Source: Sulfobacillus harzensis
GTDB taxonomy: Bacteria > Bacillota > Sulfobacillia > Sulfobacillales > Sulfobacillaceae
Length of the DNA stretch: 48,518 nt
Assembly (NCBI RefSeq): GCF_012933365.1
Contig: NZ_JABBVZ010000021.1
Location: 1-48,518 of the forward strand
Reading direction: 5' to 3'
Every line of letters begins with the position of its first letter. Position 1 is the stretch's first letter. The notes under the pieces are model-generated. The model was not told where the DNA came from and did not search any database. It saw only the letters and a program-made list of their open reading frames with translations. The translations under genes were made by a program, and so were the position numbers. Below are positions 7,718-16,047 of the stretch, piece by piece.

Positions 7718-7768
7718 ACTTTAAAATAGTTTGCAACTGGGCGCAATTTGTCATGTAAAATCTGAATA
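7718..7768. promoter_or_regulatory. Divergent overlapping promoters of selD and the LysR gene with a TTGC-N8-GCAA palindrome
   Basis: Minus strand (selD): TTGCGC (7741-7746 on the plus strand as GCGCAA) and TAAAGT (7718-7723) are 17 bases apart. Plus strand (LysR gene): TTGCAA (7731-7736) precedes TGTAAA/TAAAAT near 7754-7761. The palindrome TTGC (7731-7734) N8 GCAA (7743-7746) overlaps both -35 regions, where a LysR-type regulator usually binds. The assignment is by eye. Confidence 0.5.
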
Positions 7769-7793
7769 ACGGGGACAAGGGCAGGTGAGAGCG

Positions 7794-8708
7794 ATGACGT
7801 TTGAAGACCTCGAGCTTTTTTGGGCACTCGCTGAAAAACAAAGTGTGACGGAAGCGGCGCGGATGATGCAAGTCAGCCAGCCAACGGCGTCGCGCCGGTT
7901 AAAAGCCATGGAGGAGGAACTCGGCGCCCCGCTTCTGGACCGCGATGCGCATCCTCTGTCTCTTACCCCGCTGGGCTTTGTCTTTCTCGACTTTGCCGAC
8001 GAAGTGCTGCAAAAGCTGCGCGCATTAAAGCTGAATGCCGGGTTCAACCACTCCACCATTGGCACTCTGACAGTAGCAACCAGTTCGAGCCCCGCAGCCC
8101 GGCTGGTGACACGCTGGATGGCGGAATTTGTGAAAGCAAACCCGGGGGTACGCCTACGTTTACAAGAGATGAACTCGCAAGCGGTCGAATCCCATGTGGC
8201 CAGCGCTCAAAGCGACATTGGCTTCATGGGCGTCAAGCCGACGAATTCTAAGCTCTCCGTCCTGGCCATCGGCGAGGACGAAATTGTGCTGATTGTGCCA
8301 CGCCGGGCACCCTATGCCAGCCTCCCCCATCCCGCACCGTGGGATGCGGTGCGAACGCTCCCCTTCATTGCCCGTGCTGACGGTTCCGGGACGGAGCAAA
8401 CGGTGCTGGAGGCGCTGAGGGCAAAGAATTGGCTGACGCCGCAGCACGTCGCCTTGGAGGTCGACACCGGATCGGCGCTCATTGATGCCGTCGAGTCAGG
8501 CCTTGGGATCGGCTTCGTCTCCCGCGAACTGCTGTTTCGCCGCGAACTGGACAAAAGCACCATTTGGCCCATTAAGCATCTCCGCATTGTGCGCCCGTTT
8601 TACCTAGTTTTCCAACCCGAACGGCTGCAAGCCATCGCCTCCGCACGGGCATTTCTCCGTTTCGCTCATCTCCACATGCCCCATCCAGCCAATAAGCCAT
8701 CCCCTTAA
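7794..8708 (+). CDS. LysR-family transcriptional regulator
   Basis: A 304-residue DNA-binding regulator. The N-terminal winged helix (FEDLELFWALAEKQSVTEAA, then QVSQPTASRRLKAMEEELG) is a standard LysR helix-turn-helix, and the C-terminal two-lobed effector domain runs from about residue 85. The ATG at 7794 is preferred over an in-frame GTG at 7785 because AGGTGA lies five bases before it and overlaps that GTG. It is divergent from selD and ten bases upstream of the amidase gene, with which it is probably co-transcribed. The inducer is unknown; by family habit it may control selD, itself, or both. Confidence 0.93.
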   Translation: MTFEDLELFWALAEKQSVTEAARMMQVSQPTASRRLKAMEEELGAPLLDRDAHPLSLTPLGFVFLDFADEVLQKLRALKLNAGFNHSTIGTLTVATSSSPAARLVTRWMAEFVKANPGVRLRLQEMNSQAVESHVASAQSDIGFMGVKPTNSKLSVLAIGEDEIVLIVPRRAPYASLPHPAPWDAVRTLPFIARADGSGTEQTVLEALRAKNWLTPQHVALEVDTGSALIDAVESGLGIGFVSRELLFRRELDKSTIWPIKHLRIVRPFYLVFQPERLQAIASARAFLRFAHLHMPHPANKPSP

Positions 8709-8718
8709 GGAGGTTTCC

Positions 8719-10191
8719 ATGCCATCATCCGTAAGCAGCAAAGAAATCGCCAACGCCACCATTGAGGAGATTCAAGCCTGGTTTGACGAGGGGCGTCTCG
8801 ACGCCGCCACTCTGGTGCTGTTATGTCTGGAACGCATTGGGCGCTTCGACCGCTCCGGTCCCACGCTCAACAGCGTCGTGGAAGTCAACCCCGACGCCTA
8901 TCACATCGCCCAAATGCTGGACCAGGAACGCCGCCTAAGAGGCCCTCGCAGTCCCCTGCACGGCATCCCAGTTCTCCTGAAAGACAACATTGCCACCGGG
9001 GACAAAATGCACACCAGCGCTGGCTCCCTGGCCATGAAGGATGTGTATGCCCCGGGAGATTCCTTCGTCGCCGAGCGGCTGCGCCAAGCCGGGGCTGTCA
9101 TTTTGGGCAAGACCAATCTCACCGAATGGGCCAACTTTATGACTAATCACATGCCTAATGGGTACAGTTCGCGAGGTGGACAGGTGCTCAATCCCTATGG
9201 CCCAGGGCACATCGATACGGGAGGATCGAGCTCCGGTTCCGGTGCCGCCATCGCCGCGGGACTGGCCGTGTTTGCCATTGGTACGGAAACCTCAGGGTCG
9301 ATTTTAAGCCCGTCCACTCAAAACTCTCTGGTGGGAATCAAGCCCACCGTGGGACTCGTGAGCCGCTTTGGCATTGTCCCCATTTCGCATTCACAGGACA
9401 CCGCCGGCCCCATGGCCCGCACGGTAAAGGACGCCGCCATCGCACTAACCGCTTTAACGGGTTTTGATCCGCGCGATCCCGCCACGGGCGCCGGAGAGGG
9501 CCGCGTCCCGCTCAACTTTGCCGAAGGATTAAGCCCCCATGCCCTGGAAGGCGCCCGACTGGGTGTTGCCCGTGCCCATTTCACCGAGGATCTGGATCCG
9601 TGGGAACAGAGCTTATTAAACCGCGCCCTCAAAGACTTGGCGGATCTCGGTGCCCATGTGGTCGACCCGGCGGACATCGAGTCCTGGGTACCCGAACATC
9701 GTGACTACACGGTGCTCACCTATGAGTTCAAGGCTGACCTCAACGCCTATCTCGCTTGGCTCGGGGACCGTACCCCCGTCCTTTCGCTGGAGGATGTCAT
9801 CGCCTATAACGAAGCCAACGCCGACGAATGCCTCAAATATGGGCAAACCCAGTTGCTGGCCTCTAATGCGACGTCCGGAACGCTCACCGAGCCGGAATAT
9901 CTGGAGGCCCGGGCCCGCGATTTGCGGGTCGCGGCAGCAGAGGGGATTGACGCCGTCATGGCCGTCCACCGGCTGGATGCGCTCCTCTTCGTGGGCAATC
10001 TCGGCGCGGGCATCGCAGCCAAAGCCGGGTATCCTTCCATCACCGTTCCCATGGGCTACGGACCGGACGGACAGCCGCTCGGCCTCACCTTCACCGCCCG
10101 TGCATTCGAGGAGCAAAAACTGATCCAATTTGGCTATGCCTATGAGAGCAAGACGCACCACCGCGTCCCTCCGGAACTCGCCAAGGATTAA
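8719..10191 (+). CDS. Amidase signature-family enzyme
   Basis: Hydrolyses an amide bond by the Ser-cisSer-Lys mechanism. The 490-residue protein has Lys88 in GIPVLLKDNIAT, the cis-serine in DTGGSSSGSG (about 168-175) and the nucleophile Ser194 in TETSGSI. The order and spacing match the amidase signature family, including the non-GatA amidases that act on small or aryl amides. There are no GatB/GatC neighbours, so a tRNA amidotransferase role is unlikely. The start has AAGGAGG eight bases upstream. It follows a LysR regulator by ten bases and ends at a strong terminator. Confidence 0.93.
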   Translation: MPSSVSSKEIANATIEEIQAWFDEGRLDAATLVLLCLERIGRFDRSGPTLNSVVEVNPDAYHIAQMLDQERRLRGPRSPLHGIPVLLKDNIATGDKMHTSAGSLAMKDVYAPGDSFVAERLRQAGAVILGKTNLTEWANFMTNHMPNGYSSRGGQVLNPYGPGHIDTGGSSSGSGAAIAAGLAVFAIGTETSGSILSPSTQNSLVGIKPTVGLVSRFGIVPISHSQDTAGPMARTVKDAAIALTALTGFDPRDPATGAGEGRVPLNFAEGLSPHALEGARLGVARAHFTEDLDPWEQSLLNRALKDLADLGAHVVDPADIESWVPEHRDYTVLTYEFKADLNAYLAWLGDRTPVLSLEDVIAYNEANADECLKYGQTQLLASNATSGTLTEPEYLEARARDLRVAAAEGIDAVMAVHRLDALLFVGNLGAGIAAKAGYPSITVPMGYGPDGQPLGLTFTARAFEEQKLIQFGYAYESKTHHRVPPELAKD

Positions 10192-10196
10192 CGGCA

Positions 10197-10221
10197 GGCC
10201 GGCCCTAGCGCCGGCCTTTTT
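10197..10221 (+). terminator. Rho-independent terminator of the amidase gene
   Basis: GGCCGGC (10197-10203) pairs with GCCGGCC (10210-10216) and is followed by TTTTT (10217-10221). It overlaps the last codons of the convergent flippase-like gene. Confidence 0.88.
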
Positions 10222-11398
10222 GATCCACCAAAAGCCCCATGCCTGTAAGCCCGAGCGTCAAGACCATCGATTCCAACGTCCGGGATACCAAACTCGCCAT
10301 GGCGTGGGCATAACCCAGGCTTACAATCCAAAACCCGGTGCCGAGCGCTGCGCCAATCATGGCGCCATACGCTCCCACCGCCACCCCGTAGGTGGCCAGC
10401 ACGCTAACAAGCGCCAAGGCGGCCATGGCATCCCCATAGTGTTGAATTAACGGGGTCATGGGCAAGAACGCGGATCCCAAGGCAAGCCGCACAATGGTTT
10501 TGGGCATGAGGGCGAGAATCGATAGAAAAATCCCGTCAAGTGCCAGCGCCGCGACCAGCGTGCGGGCCAAAAAGTAGCGGCGGCGCGCCGGTTCTTCCAA
10601 GACAGCGGTCAACATCACGGTGGCCAGACTGGAGACCACGAACGGCACCGCTTGCCCCACGGTGACAAGTCCAGTGTAGATGCCCGCCGCGTGGGCATGG
10701 AGATTGGCCTTGGCCCAAAGAGAGTCGGCCAGTCCCCATAACGATTGCAGAGTCCCGACCCCCAAGGTGGTCGCGAGAATGCGGGAAGAAATTCGTGAGG
10801 GCGGCACCGGCGGCAGGGTGTCGGCGGAACGGCGGGCGAGCCAGAGCAAAACGGCCAGCCCTGCCGCTTGCAGAGCGCCGAGCCAAAAGATGGGATGGGC
10901 GCGTCCGGCCGTCACCGCGAGAGCAACCGCGGCCACTCCCAGCACGCTCGACAGCACAACCATTACGCCAACCAACCGATACCGTCGCGCCCGCTCCAAA
11001 TAACCGATATAGAGCACGTAGCCAAAGTTGAAGAGCACCGACAGCGAAAAAAGGGTGATGAGGCTGGAAGGAAGCTCGAGCCCCCTTCCCAAAACCGGAC
11101 TCAAGGCGGCGGCCAACAGAAAGATGCCGCCGCCGAGAGCCCAGGTGGCAACGACCAGCCCGCTTCGCCCCGCTGCCGGTTTCCCCCATCGGATGGCAGC
11201 AAGGCCAATGACGGGGAGCGGCAGTAGGAATAAACTAACCAAGCTGTTCAACGCGGCCACCCACCCGTAGTCTTTGGGACCTAGCGCATGAGCCAAAATG
11301 AGGGAAAAAAGCGTGTTGAAAAGCCCGGCGACTACCGTCGCCAGGCCCAGATTGGCATTATCGGCCCAAAAGCGCCAGATGCTGGCCCGTTCTTCCAT
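10205..11398 (-). CDS. Polysaccharide flippase-like membrane protein (MOP superfamily)
   Basis: A 397-residue polytopic protein with about 12 hydrophobic segments. The N-terminal region (LATVVAGLFNTLFSLILAHALGPKDYGWVAALNSL) has the R/A-x-LGPxDYG layout typical of oligosaccharide flippases (Wzx/PST group), which move lipid-linked glycans across the membrane. It is shorter than the usual 420-500 residues. No glycosyltransferases are adjacent, so the cargo is unknown. The Shine-Dalgarno site is weak. It trails the M55 peptidase gene by 46 bases on the same strand. Confidence 0.72.
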   Translation of the reverse strand: MEERASIWRFWADNANLGLATVVAGLFNTLFSLILAHALGPKDYGWVAALNSLVSLFLLPLPVIGLAAIRWGKPAAGRSGLVVATWALGGGIFLLAAALSPVLGRGLELPSSLITLFSLSVLFNFGYVLYIGYLERARRYRLVGVMVVLSSVLGVAAVALAVTAGRAHPIFWLGALQAAGLAVLLWLARRSADTLPPVPPSRISSRILATTLGVGTLQSLWGLADSLWAKANLHAHAAGIYTGLVTVGQAVPFVVSSLATVMLTAVLEEPARRRYFLARTLVAALALDGIFLSILALMPKTIVRLALGSAFLPMTPLIQHYGDAMAALALVSVLATYGVAVGAYGAMIGAALGTGFWIVSLGYAHAMASLVSRTLESMVLTLGLTGMGLLVDQKGRR

Positions 11399-11444
11399 GG
11401 CGCCATTCTATCATGCCACTCGCATCCCACGGAAAATTTCAGGT

Positions 11445-12275
11445 TTAATACAGGGGCCGACCCGACGCCATGACCATGGTGGTGTAAAAGGCGCGAAAGG
11501 CTTCCTCCATCGTGGGTTCAACAAATGTCACAGAGCGCCCGCCTTTTCGCACCGCACCTGGAACATATAAGGCGCGATCAACCATATCAGGGGTCATCAG
11601 CTCGACCTCCACGGTGATCGGTGCGGTTAGCGTCCACGGCTTGACATGGCCTTGGCGAACCCGGCGCAGCGCCTCCTCCACCCCTTCAGCGAGCCGGCGG
11701 TCAGCCTCCGCTCGCGGCAGCAGCAACGCCGATCGCCGGCTGAGGCCCTCCTTGACCGTGACCGTGACCACATCCGAAAGCAGTTCTTGCGCCTCACGGC
11801 AAGCTTTGTCGTCTCCCGAGACGAAGGCCACCGGCACCCCCCAAGCCCCGGCCAATGCGGCATTGATGCCCGTTTCTCCGACGTCGTAGCCGTTCAAGCG
11901 CACGTTGGCAATTTCTCCGGCATAGGTATGGTCCATGATGGCGCCTGGCGTGCCGGCCCGGGCATGATATCCAACATAAAAAGCCACGTTAGCTTGGTCC
12001 ACCCCTTGATTCATGGACCAGGGCTTCCCACCTCCGGAAATGAGGCGCACGCCATCGGGAATCTCCTCGGCTAAAACGTTCAGCATTCCGTCATGCGAGT
12101 CGTTAACCACGATTGATTCCACGTCCGGCTGGCGCCTCAACGCTCCTAACACGGCCTGCAAATCTTGCATCATAGACATGCGGGCGCGCTCATAGCGCCG
12201 GCCATCGGGCAGCAACTGGTCGCGATCGACCACGTTGGCAATACCCTCCATGTCAATGGATATCCAAACCTTCAT
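11445..12275 (-). CDS. M55-family D-aminopeptidase (DppA-like)
   Basis: A zinc D-aminopeptidase of 276 residues that removes N-terminal D-amino acids from short peptides, for example cell-wall-derived D-Ala peptides. The conserved N-terminal DMEG (metal ligands Asp and Glu), NDSHDGM, the GYHAR histidine and NGYDVGETGINAALAG are all present. The start is placed at MKVWISIDMEG (12275), with GGAGGTGG about nine bases upstream, because earlier in-frame codons overlap the preceding gene and lack family similarity. It lies two bases after the PIG-L gene stop, so translational coupling is likely. No dipeptide ABC transporter is adjacent, unlike in Bacillus. Confidence 0.9.
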   Translation of the reverse strand: MKVWISIDMEGIANVVDRDQLLPDGRRYERARMSMMQDLQAVLGALRRQPDVESIVVNDSHDGMLNVLAEEIPDGVRLISGGGKPWSMNQGVDQANVAFYVGYHARAGTPGAIMDHTYAGEIANVRLNGYDVGETGINAALAGAWGVPVAFVSGDDKACREAQELLSDVVTVTVKEGLSRRSALLLPRAEADRRLAEGVEEALRRVRQGHVKPWTLTAPITVEVELMTPDMVDRALYVPGAVRKGGRSVTFVEPTMEEAFRAFYTTMVMASGRPLY

Positions 12276-12277
12276 CC

Positions 12278-13483
12278 TTAGCCCACCTCCCAGGGCAGTA
12301 CCCGAAACGGGATTTTTCCCACGCTTTTCCCTTCCACCAACGCCTGGGCCCCCACCATCACCGTGTCCGCCCCGGACAGCCAGTCCTTTGGCCACACAAT
12401 CCGCCAGCGGTTGCCTTGCAGCTCCATCCGGACACCCGGCGGCGGCTCACCCTCGCCCATACGAACCAGATAGTTTCGACCCTTTCCATCAATCGGCTTC
12501 AGAGCCGCCTCAAGCACGGCCCCTTTGGGCGGCTTTTTCCACCACTCCACCACCATGCCGTCGCGCTGCACCGTAAGACGGGCCAAGGGATTAGTCTTTC
12601 TCACCGAGCGGGTCACCCAATCCTGCGGCGGATTCTTCATCATCCAGCCGTCCGCAGTGCGAGCCGGGCGCCAGGCGCTTTCCACCGCGAATGCCTCGCT
12701 ACGCCGGCAAAAGGCTAGCATAAATGGCATAATCAGTTCCACCTGGCTCTGATACTGCATCAATGCGTCGCGCTTGGTCTCCACCGTCCAACTCTCCAAC
12801 GGCTCCTGATGCCAGGGCTCTTCCTCCAGTTGCGAAAGGCCCGAAGGAGGCTCCTCAGCCATCTTGGGGCGATAGGCCAGAACCATCGGCCAAGCAGGCC
12901 AGTGAATCAAATAGCCCAGCCGCACCATCGACCGCCAAGCCGGCATCTGACGGGCCATCTCCGCCCATGCCAAGGTGGCAAAGGCATTGGTTGCCCAATG
13001 ATCCGGGTGGGTGTCGAAGGCGCTCGGCATGACTAACTGGGTCGGACGAACCGATTGATAGAGCTCCATCAATAAATCCCGCAGCGTCTCTCCCCGATAG
13101 GGCGCGTCAGGTTTTCGGGCGGTCACATAGGGCACCCGATTTTTGCCGGTGGTGGGACTGGTCCAGGGCTCGTCTGTATCCCAGGCACTAAGCCATAGGG
13201 AATCCAGCCCACCGTCCGGGAAACCGAGAAAGAACACGTGATCGCGCGACACCCCAAACCGCTCCAAAGCCGCCAAGGTCTCCTTTTGGCGCTCATAACC
13301 CATATGGAGATATTCCTCTGGCGATACGGCTAAGGAGAGGTAGTAGCGGGCGGCATCTTCCTTAAAGCCATCACCGACCGTCAGCAATGCCACAAAGACT
13401 TCGTGGCCTGCCTGCCGCCTTTTGGCCATCAGGCCCCCTGCTCCCAGCGCTTCGTCGTCCGGATGGGGGGCCACCACCAACAC
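12278..13483 (-). CDS. PIG-L family zinc deacetylase with a C-terminal extension
   Basis: An N-acetyl (usually amino-sugar) deacetylase. The metal-binding AHPDDEALGAGG is at the very N-terminus and the second site FDTHPDHWATN lies around residues 175-185. At 401 residues it is well longer than the usual 220-270; the extra C-terminal part (from about 290) is a beta-rich region containing a repeated W-rich pattern, so it may be a separate binding domain. It starts at GTG, giving MLVVAPHPDDE; the ribosome site is weak and it begins 14 bases after the biotin carrier gene, suggesting coupling. The substrate is not evident. Confidence 0.85.
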   Translation of the reverse strand: MLVVAPHPDDEALGAGGLMAKRRQAGHEVFVALLTVGDGFKEDAARYYLSLAVSPEEYLHMGYERQKETLAALERFGVSRDHVFFLGFPDGGLDSLWLSAWDTDEPWTSPTTGKNRVPYVTARKPDAPYRGETLRDLLMELYQSVRPTQLVMPSAFDTHPDHWATNAFATLAWAEMARQMPAWRSMVRLGYLIHWPAWPMVLAYRPKMAEEPPSGLSQLEEEPWHQEPLESWTVETKRDALMQYQSQVELIMPFMLAFCRRSEAFAVESAWRPARTADGWMMKNPPQDWVTRSVRKTNPLARLTVQRDGMVVEWWKKPPKGAVLEAALKPIDGKGRNYLVRMGEGEPPPGVRMELQGNRWRIVWPKDWLSGADTVMVGAQALVEGKSVGKIPFRVLPWEVG

Positions 13484-13497
13484 GCGTTCCGACGCGT

Positions 13498-13899
13498 TCA
13501 GGACAAGACCACCAACAAATCGCCGACGGCGACGCTGGAACCCTTCTCCACCGCCACTTGAGTGACCGCACCGGCACGCGGCGCAATGATCTCGTTCTCC
13601 ATCTTCATCGCCTCAAGAATCACCAGCACTTGACCCTCCTCTACGGACTGCCCGGCCGCGACCTTCACGTCCAAGACCATGCCGGGGAGAGGAGCCTCCA
13701 CCAAAGTGCCGCCAGCCTTTCCCGATGCCGCTTCCACCCGGGGAGCGACTGGACTGGGCGCCGCCTTGGGCTCGGGTGGAGGAGCGGGTCTGTCTGCCAC
13801 CTTGGGAGCGGAAGCGGGCGCCTGGGGTTCCGTTGCGTCCAGCTCCTCAGCCTCTACTTCAAAAACTTTGCCGTTAACCGTTATCCGAAATCGCCGCAC
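13498..13899 (-). CDS. Biotin carboxyl carrier subunit of an acyl-CoA carboxylase/decarboxylase
   Basis: A 133-residue carrier that shuttles carboxyl groups on biotin between enzyme subunits. The layout is a short N-terminal beta domain (RRFRITVNGKVFEVEAEE), an Ala/Pro-rich mobile linker (about residues 20-65) and a biotinyl domain with EAMKMENE, where the lysine is biotinylated. This architecture is typical of propionyl-CoA carboxylase or methylmalonyl-CoA decarboxylase gamma subunits. The GTG start has GGGAGG five bases upstream. It follows the carboxyltransferase genes, but no biotin carboxylase gene is in the window. Confidence 0.92.
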   Translation of the reverse strand: MRRFRITVNGKVFEVEAEELDATEPQAPASAPKVADRPAPPPEPKAAPSPVAPRVEAASGKAGGTLVEAPLPGMVLDVKVAAGQSVEEGQVLVILEAMKMENEIIAPRAGAVTQVAVEKGSSVAVGDLLVVLS

Positions 13900-13926
13900 G
13901 TTGGCCTCCCGTTAAATTTTTTTGCG

Positions 13927-14088
13927 TCACTTGCGCATCATCCGCCCCGCCCATCTCCACGGGGAGGGTTCGGGCCAAACCTCCCGCACGCGAAACGTGT
14001 CGGGGGGCAGTTCACGATCCCACATCATGAGAATGGCCGCTTGAATTGCGGCAATCTCTTCCTCTACCCACAGTTCTTGCCTGTCCAC
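13927..14088 (-). CDS. Uncalled 53-residue protein between carboxylase beta and biotin carrier; candidate small accessory subunit
   Basis: A GTG start (14088) has an ideal TAGGAGG five bases upstream, overlapping the stop of the carboxyltransferase gene, and the frame ends at TGA 13927-13929. The product begins MDRQELWVEEEIAAIQAAIL, has an acidic amphipathic N-terminus and ends in a Trp/Arg-rich tail (WRWAGRMMRK). The acidic helix plus Trp/Arg tail recalls the epsilon subunits of actinobacterial acyl-CoA carboxylases, though similarity is only by layout. It lacks the membrane anchor of OadG/MmdD proteins. The tight fit between two subunit genes argues that it is real. Confidence 0.68.
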   Translation of the reverse strand: MDRQELWVEEEIAAIQAAILMMWDRELPPDTFRVREVWPEPSPWRWAGRMMRK

Positions 14089-14097
14089 TCTAACCTC

Positions 14098-15642
14098 CTA
14101 CACTGGCATGTTGCCATGATGCTTGGCGGGCCGCTCGTCATGCTTGTTATAGAGGACCATCAGCGCTCGGGCGACGTGGCCCCGCGTCTCCACCGGGTCA
14201 ATTACCGCGTCAATATACCCGCGGCTCGCGGCCACGTACGGATTGGCGAACTCTTCTCGGTACTCTTCCGCCTTGGCCGCCTTGGTTGCTTGGGGATCGG
14301 CGCTGGCCTCAATGTCACGTCGGAAGATAATATTGGCCGCGCCATCCGGTCCCATCACGGCAATTTCGGCGGTTGGCCAAGCCAATACCAAATCGGCCCC
14401 TAACGACCGGCTGCACGTCGCAAGATAGGCGCCGCCATACGCCTTACGAAGGATGAGAGTGACCTTGGGCACCGTGGCCTCCGCATACGCATATAGCACT
14501 TTGGCTCCGTGACGGATGATGCCGCCATATTCCTGAGCCGTCCCTGGCAAATATCCGGGCGTATCCACTAAGGTCACCACCGGGATGTTGAAGGCATCGC
14601 AAAAGCGCACAAACCGGGCCAGCTTGTCCGAGGCGTTAATGTCCAAGGTGCCGGCCAACACCCGCGGCTGGTTGGCGACGATTCCCACCGGGCGGCCGCC
14701 GATACGGCCCAAGCCAATCACCAAATTATCGGCATAGCCTTTTTGCAGTTCGAAAAAGTCGCCATCATCGAGAACCGAACGAATGATAGTGGTCACGTCA
14801 TAGGGCTTATTGGCGTCCAGAGGAATGACGTCAGCCAGGCGCCCATCCAAACGGCCCAACGGATCTTCCGTCGGCGCGACCGGCGGCTCTTCGCGAAAAT
14901 TCTGCGGCAAGAAGCTTAACACCCGGCGTACCATGTCGAGCGCCTCTTGATCGGAGTCTGCCGCCAAATGGGCCACCCCGGACCGCTTAAGATGGGTGTC
15001 GGCTCCGCCCAAGGCTTCCGAGGTCACCGTTTCGCCCGTGACCGCCTGAATCACCTGAGGGCCCGTAATGAACATCTGAGCCGTCTTGCGCACCATAATG
15101 ATAATATCGGTCAGTGCTGGAGAATAAACCGCTCCGCCCGCGGATGGTCCCATAATGACCGTGATCTGCGGAATGACGCCCGACGCCCAGGTGTTGCGCT
15201 TAAAAATCTCACCATAGCCGTTCAGCGCATCCACCCCTTCTTGGATGCGCGCCCCGCCGGAATCGTTGAGGCCGATGATGGGCACGCCCGACTTCAGCGC
15301 CAAGTCCTGCACCCGTTGAATTTTCGCAGCATGCATCTCGCCCAGCGATCCGCCCAAGACGGTGAAGTCTTGCGCAAACACATATACGGGTCGCCCGAAA
15401 ATGCGTCCATAGCCGGTCACCACACCGTCGGCGGGAGCCGCCGCGCCTGCCATGCCAAACAAGGTGCCGCGATGCTTGACATGGGCGCCGATTTCTTCAA
15501 AGGTTCCCTCGTCGAGGAGATACGCCAGCCGCTCACGTGCCGTCCACTTGCCCATTTGATGCTGGCGCTCGATGCGCTTTTGCCCACCCATGCCTTCAAC
15601 GGCAGTCCGGCGCCGCTTCAATTCTTCGCGGGGATTACTCAT
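14098..15642 (-). CDS. Acyl-CoA carboxylase carboxyltransferase (propionyl-CoA carboxylase beta / methylmalonyl-CoA decarboxylase alpha type)
   Basis: Transfers carboxyl between biotin and an acyl-CoA. The 514-residue protein has two crotonase-fold halves, with the biotin and CoA sites visible as LNDSGGARIQEGV, IMGPSAGGAVYSPALTD, VDTPGYLPGTAQEYGGIIRHGAK and RKAYGGAYLATCSR. The start is ATG 15642 (MSNPREELKRRR), as in the family; an upstream in-frame start would overlap the epimerase and add an unrelated leader. It overlaps the epimerase stop by eight bases. With mutase and epimerase next to it, the substrate is most likely propionyl-CoA/methylmalonyl-CoA. Confidence 0.93.
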   Translation of the reverse strand: MSNPREELKRRRTAVEGMGGQKRIERQHQMGKWTARERLAYLLDEGTFEEIGAHVKHRGTLFGMAGAAAPADGVVTGYGRIFGRPVYVFAQDFTVLGGSLGEMHAAKIQRVQDLALKSGVPIIGLNDSGGARIQEGVDALNGYGEIFKRNTWASGVIPQITVIMGPSAGGAVYSPALTDIIIMVRKTAQMFITGPQVIQAVTGETVTSEALGGADTHLKRSGVAHLAADSDQEALDMVRRVLSFLPQNFREEPPVAPTEDPLGRLDGRLADVIPLDANKPYDVTTIIRSVLDDGDFFELQKGYADNLVIGLGRIGGRPVGIVANQPRVLAGTLDINASDKLARFVRFCDAFNIPVVTLVDTPGYLPGTAQEYGGIIRHGAKVLYAYAEATVPKVTLILRKAYGGAYLATCSRSLGADLVLAWPTAEIAVMGPDGAANIIFRRDIEASADPQATKAAKAEEYREEFANPYVAASRGYIDAVIDPVETRGHVARALMVLYNKHDERPAKHHGNMPV

Positions 15643-16033
15643 GCGGCCGCTCCACCAATTCCACCAAGACCCCACCCGTCGATTCCGGGTGAACAAAGGC
15701 CACACGGGTTCCTTCGGCGCCGGGCCGCGCCGCCTGGTCAATCAGCCGCACACCCGCATCCTGAAGGCGCGTGAGTTCCCGATCGATGTTGTCGACCCCT
15801 AACGCGACATGATGAATGCCCTGTCCTCGTTTAGCCAAAAACTTTCCCACCGGGGAGCTTTCCTCGAAAGGTTCCAACAATTCGAAGCGCCCTCCTTCAA
15901 AGGGAACAAAGGCCACATCAACGCGATCTTTCTCTACGCGCTCACGATGAACCGCCTCAAGCCCCAACGCCTCATAGGCCTTCAGACTTTGCTCGATATT
16001 GCGCACAGCAACTCCGATATGGTCCAGTTTCAC
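15635..16033 (-). CDS. mce: Methylmalonyl-CoA epimerase
   Basis: Interconverts (S)- and (R)-methylmalonyl-CoA, linking propionyl-CoA carboxylase to the mutase. The 132-residue vicinal-oxygen-chelate protein has the metal ligands in LDHIGVAV (His), GIHHVAL (His) and VLVELVE (Glu). It starts at GTG 16033 with GAGGTGA upstream, 14 bases after the mutase gene, and overlaps the carboxyltransferase start. Confidence 0.95.
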   Translation of the reverse strand: MKLDHIGVAVRNIEQSLKAYEALGLEAVHRERVEKDRVDVAFVPFEGGRFELLEPFEESSPVGKFLAKRGQGIHHVALGVDNIDRELTRLQDAGVRLIDQAARPGAEGTRVAFVHPESTGGVLVELVERPHE

Positions 16034-16047
16034 GCTTTCACCTCATG

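Noticed and set aside
13387..14403. Plus-strand frame of 338 residues across the biotin carrier and carboxylase genes
   Set aside because: It is antisense to three conserved genes and has no ribosome site.
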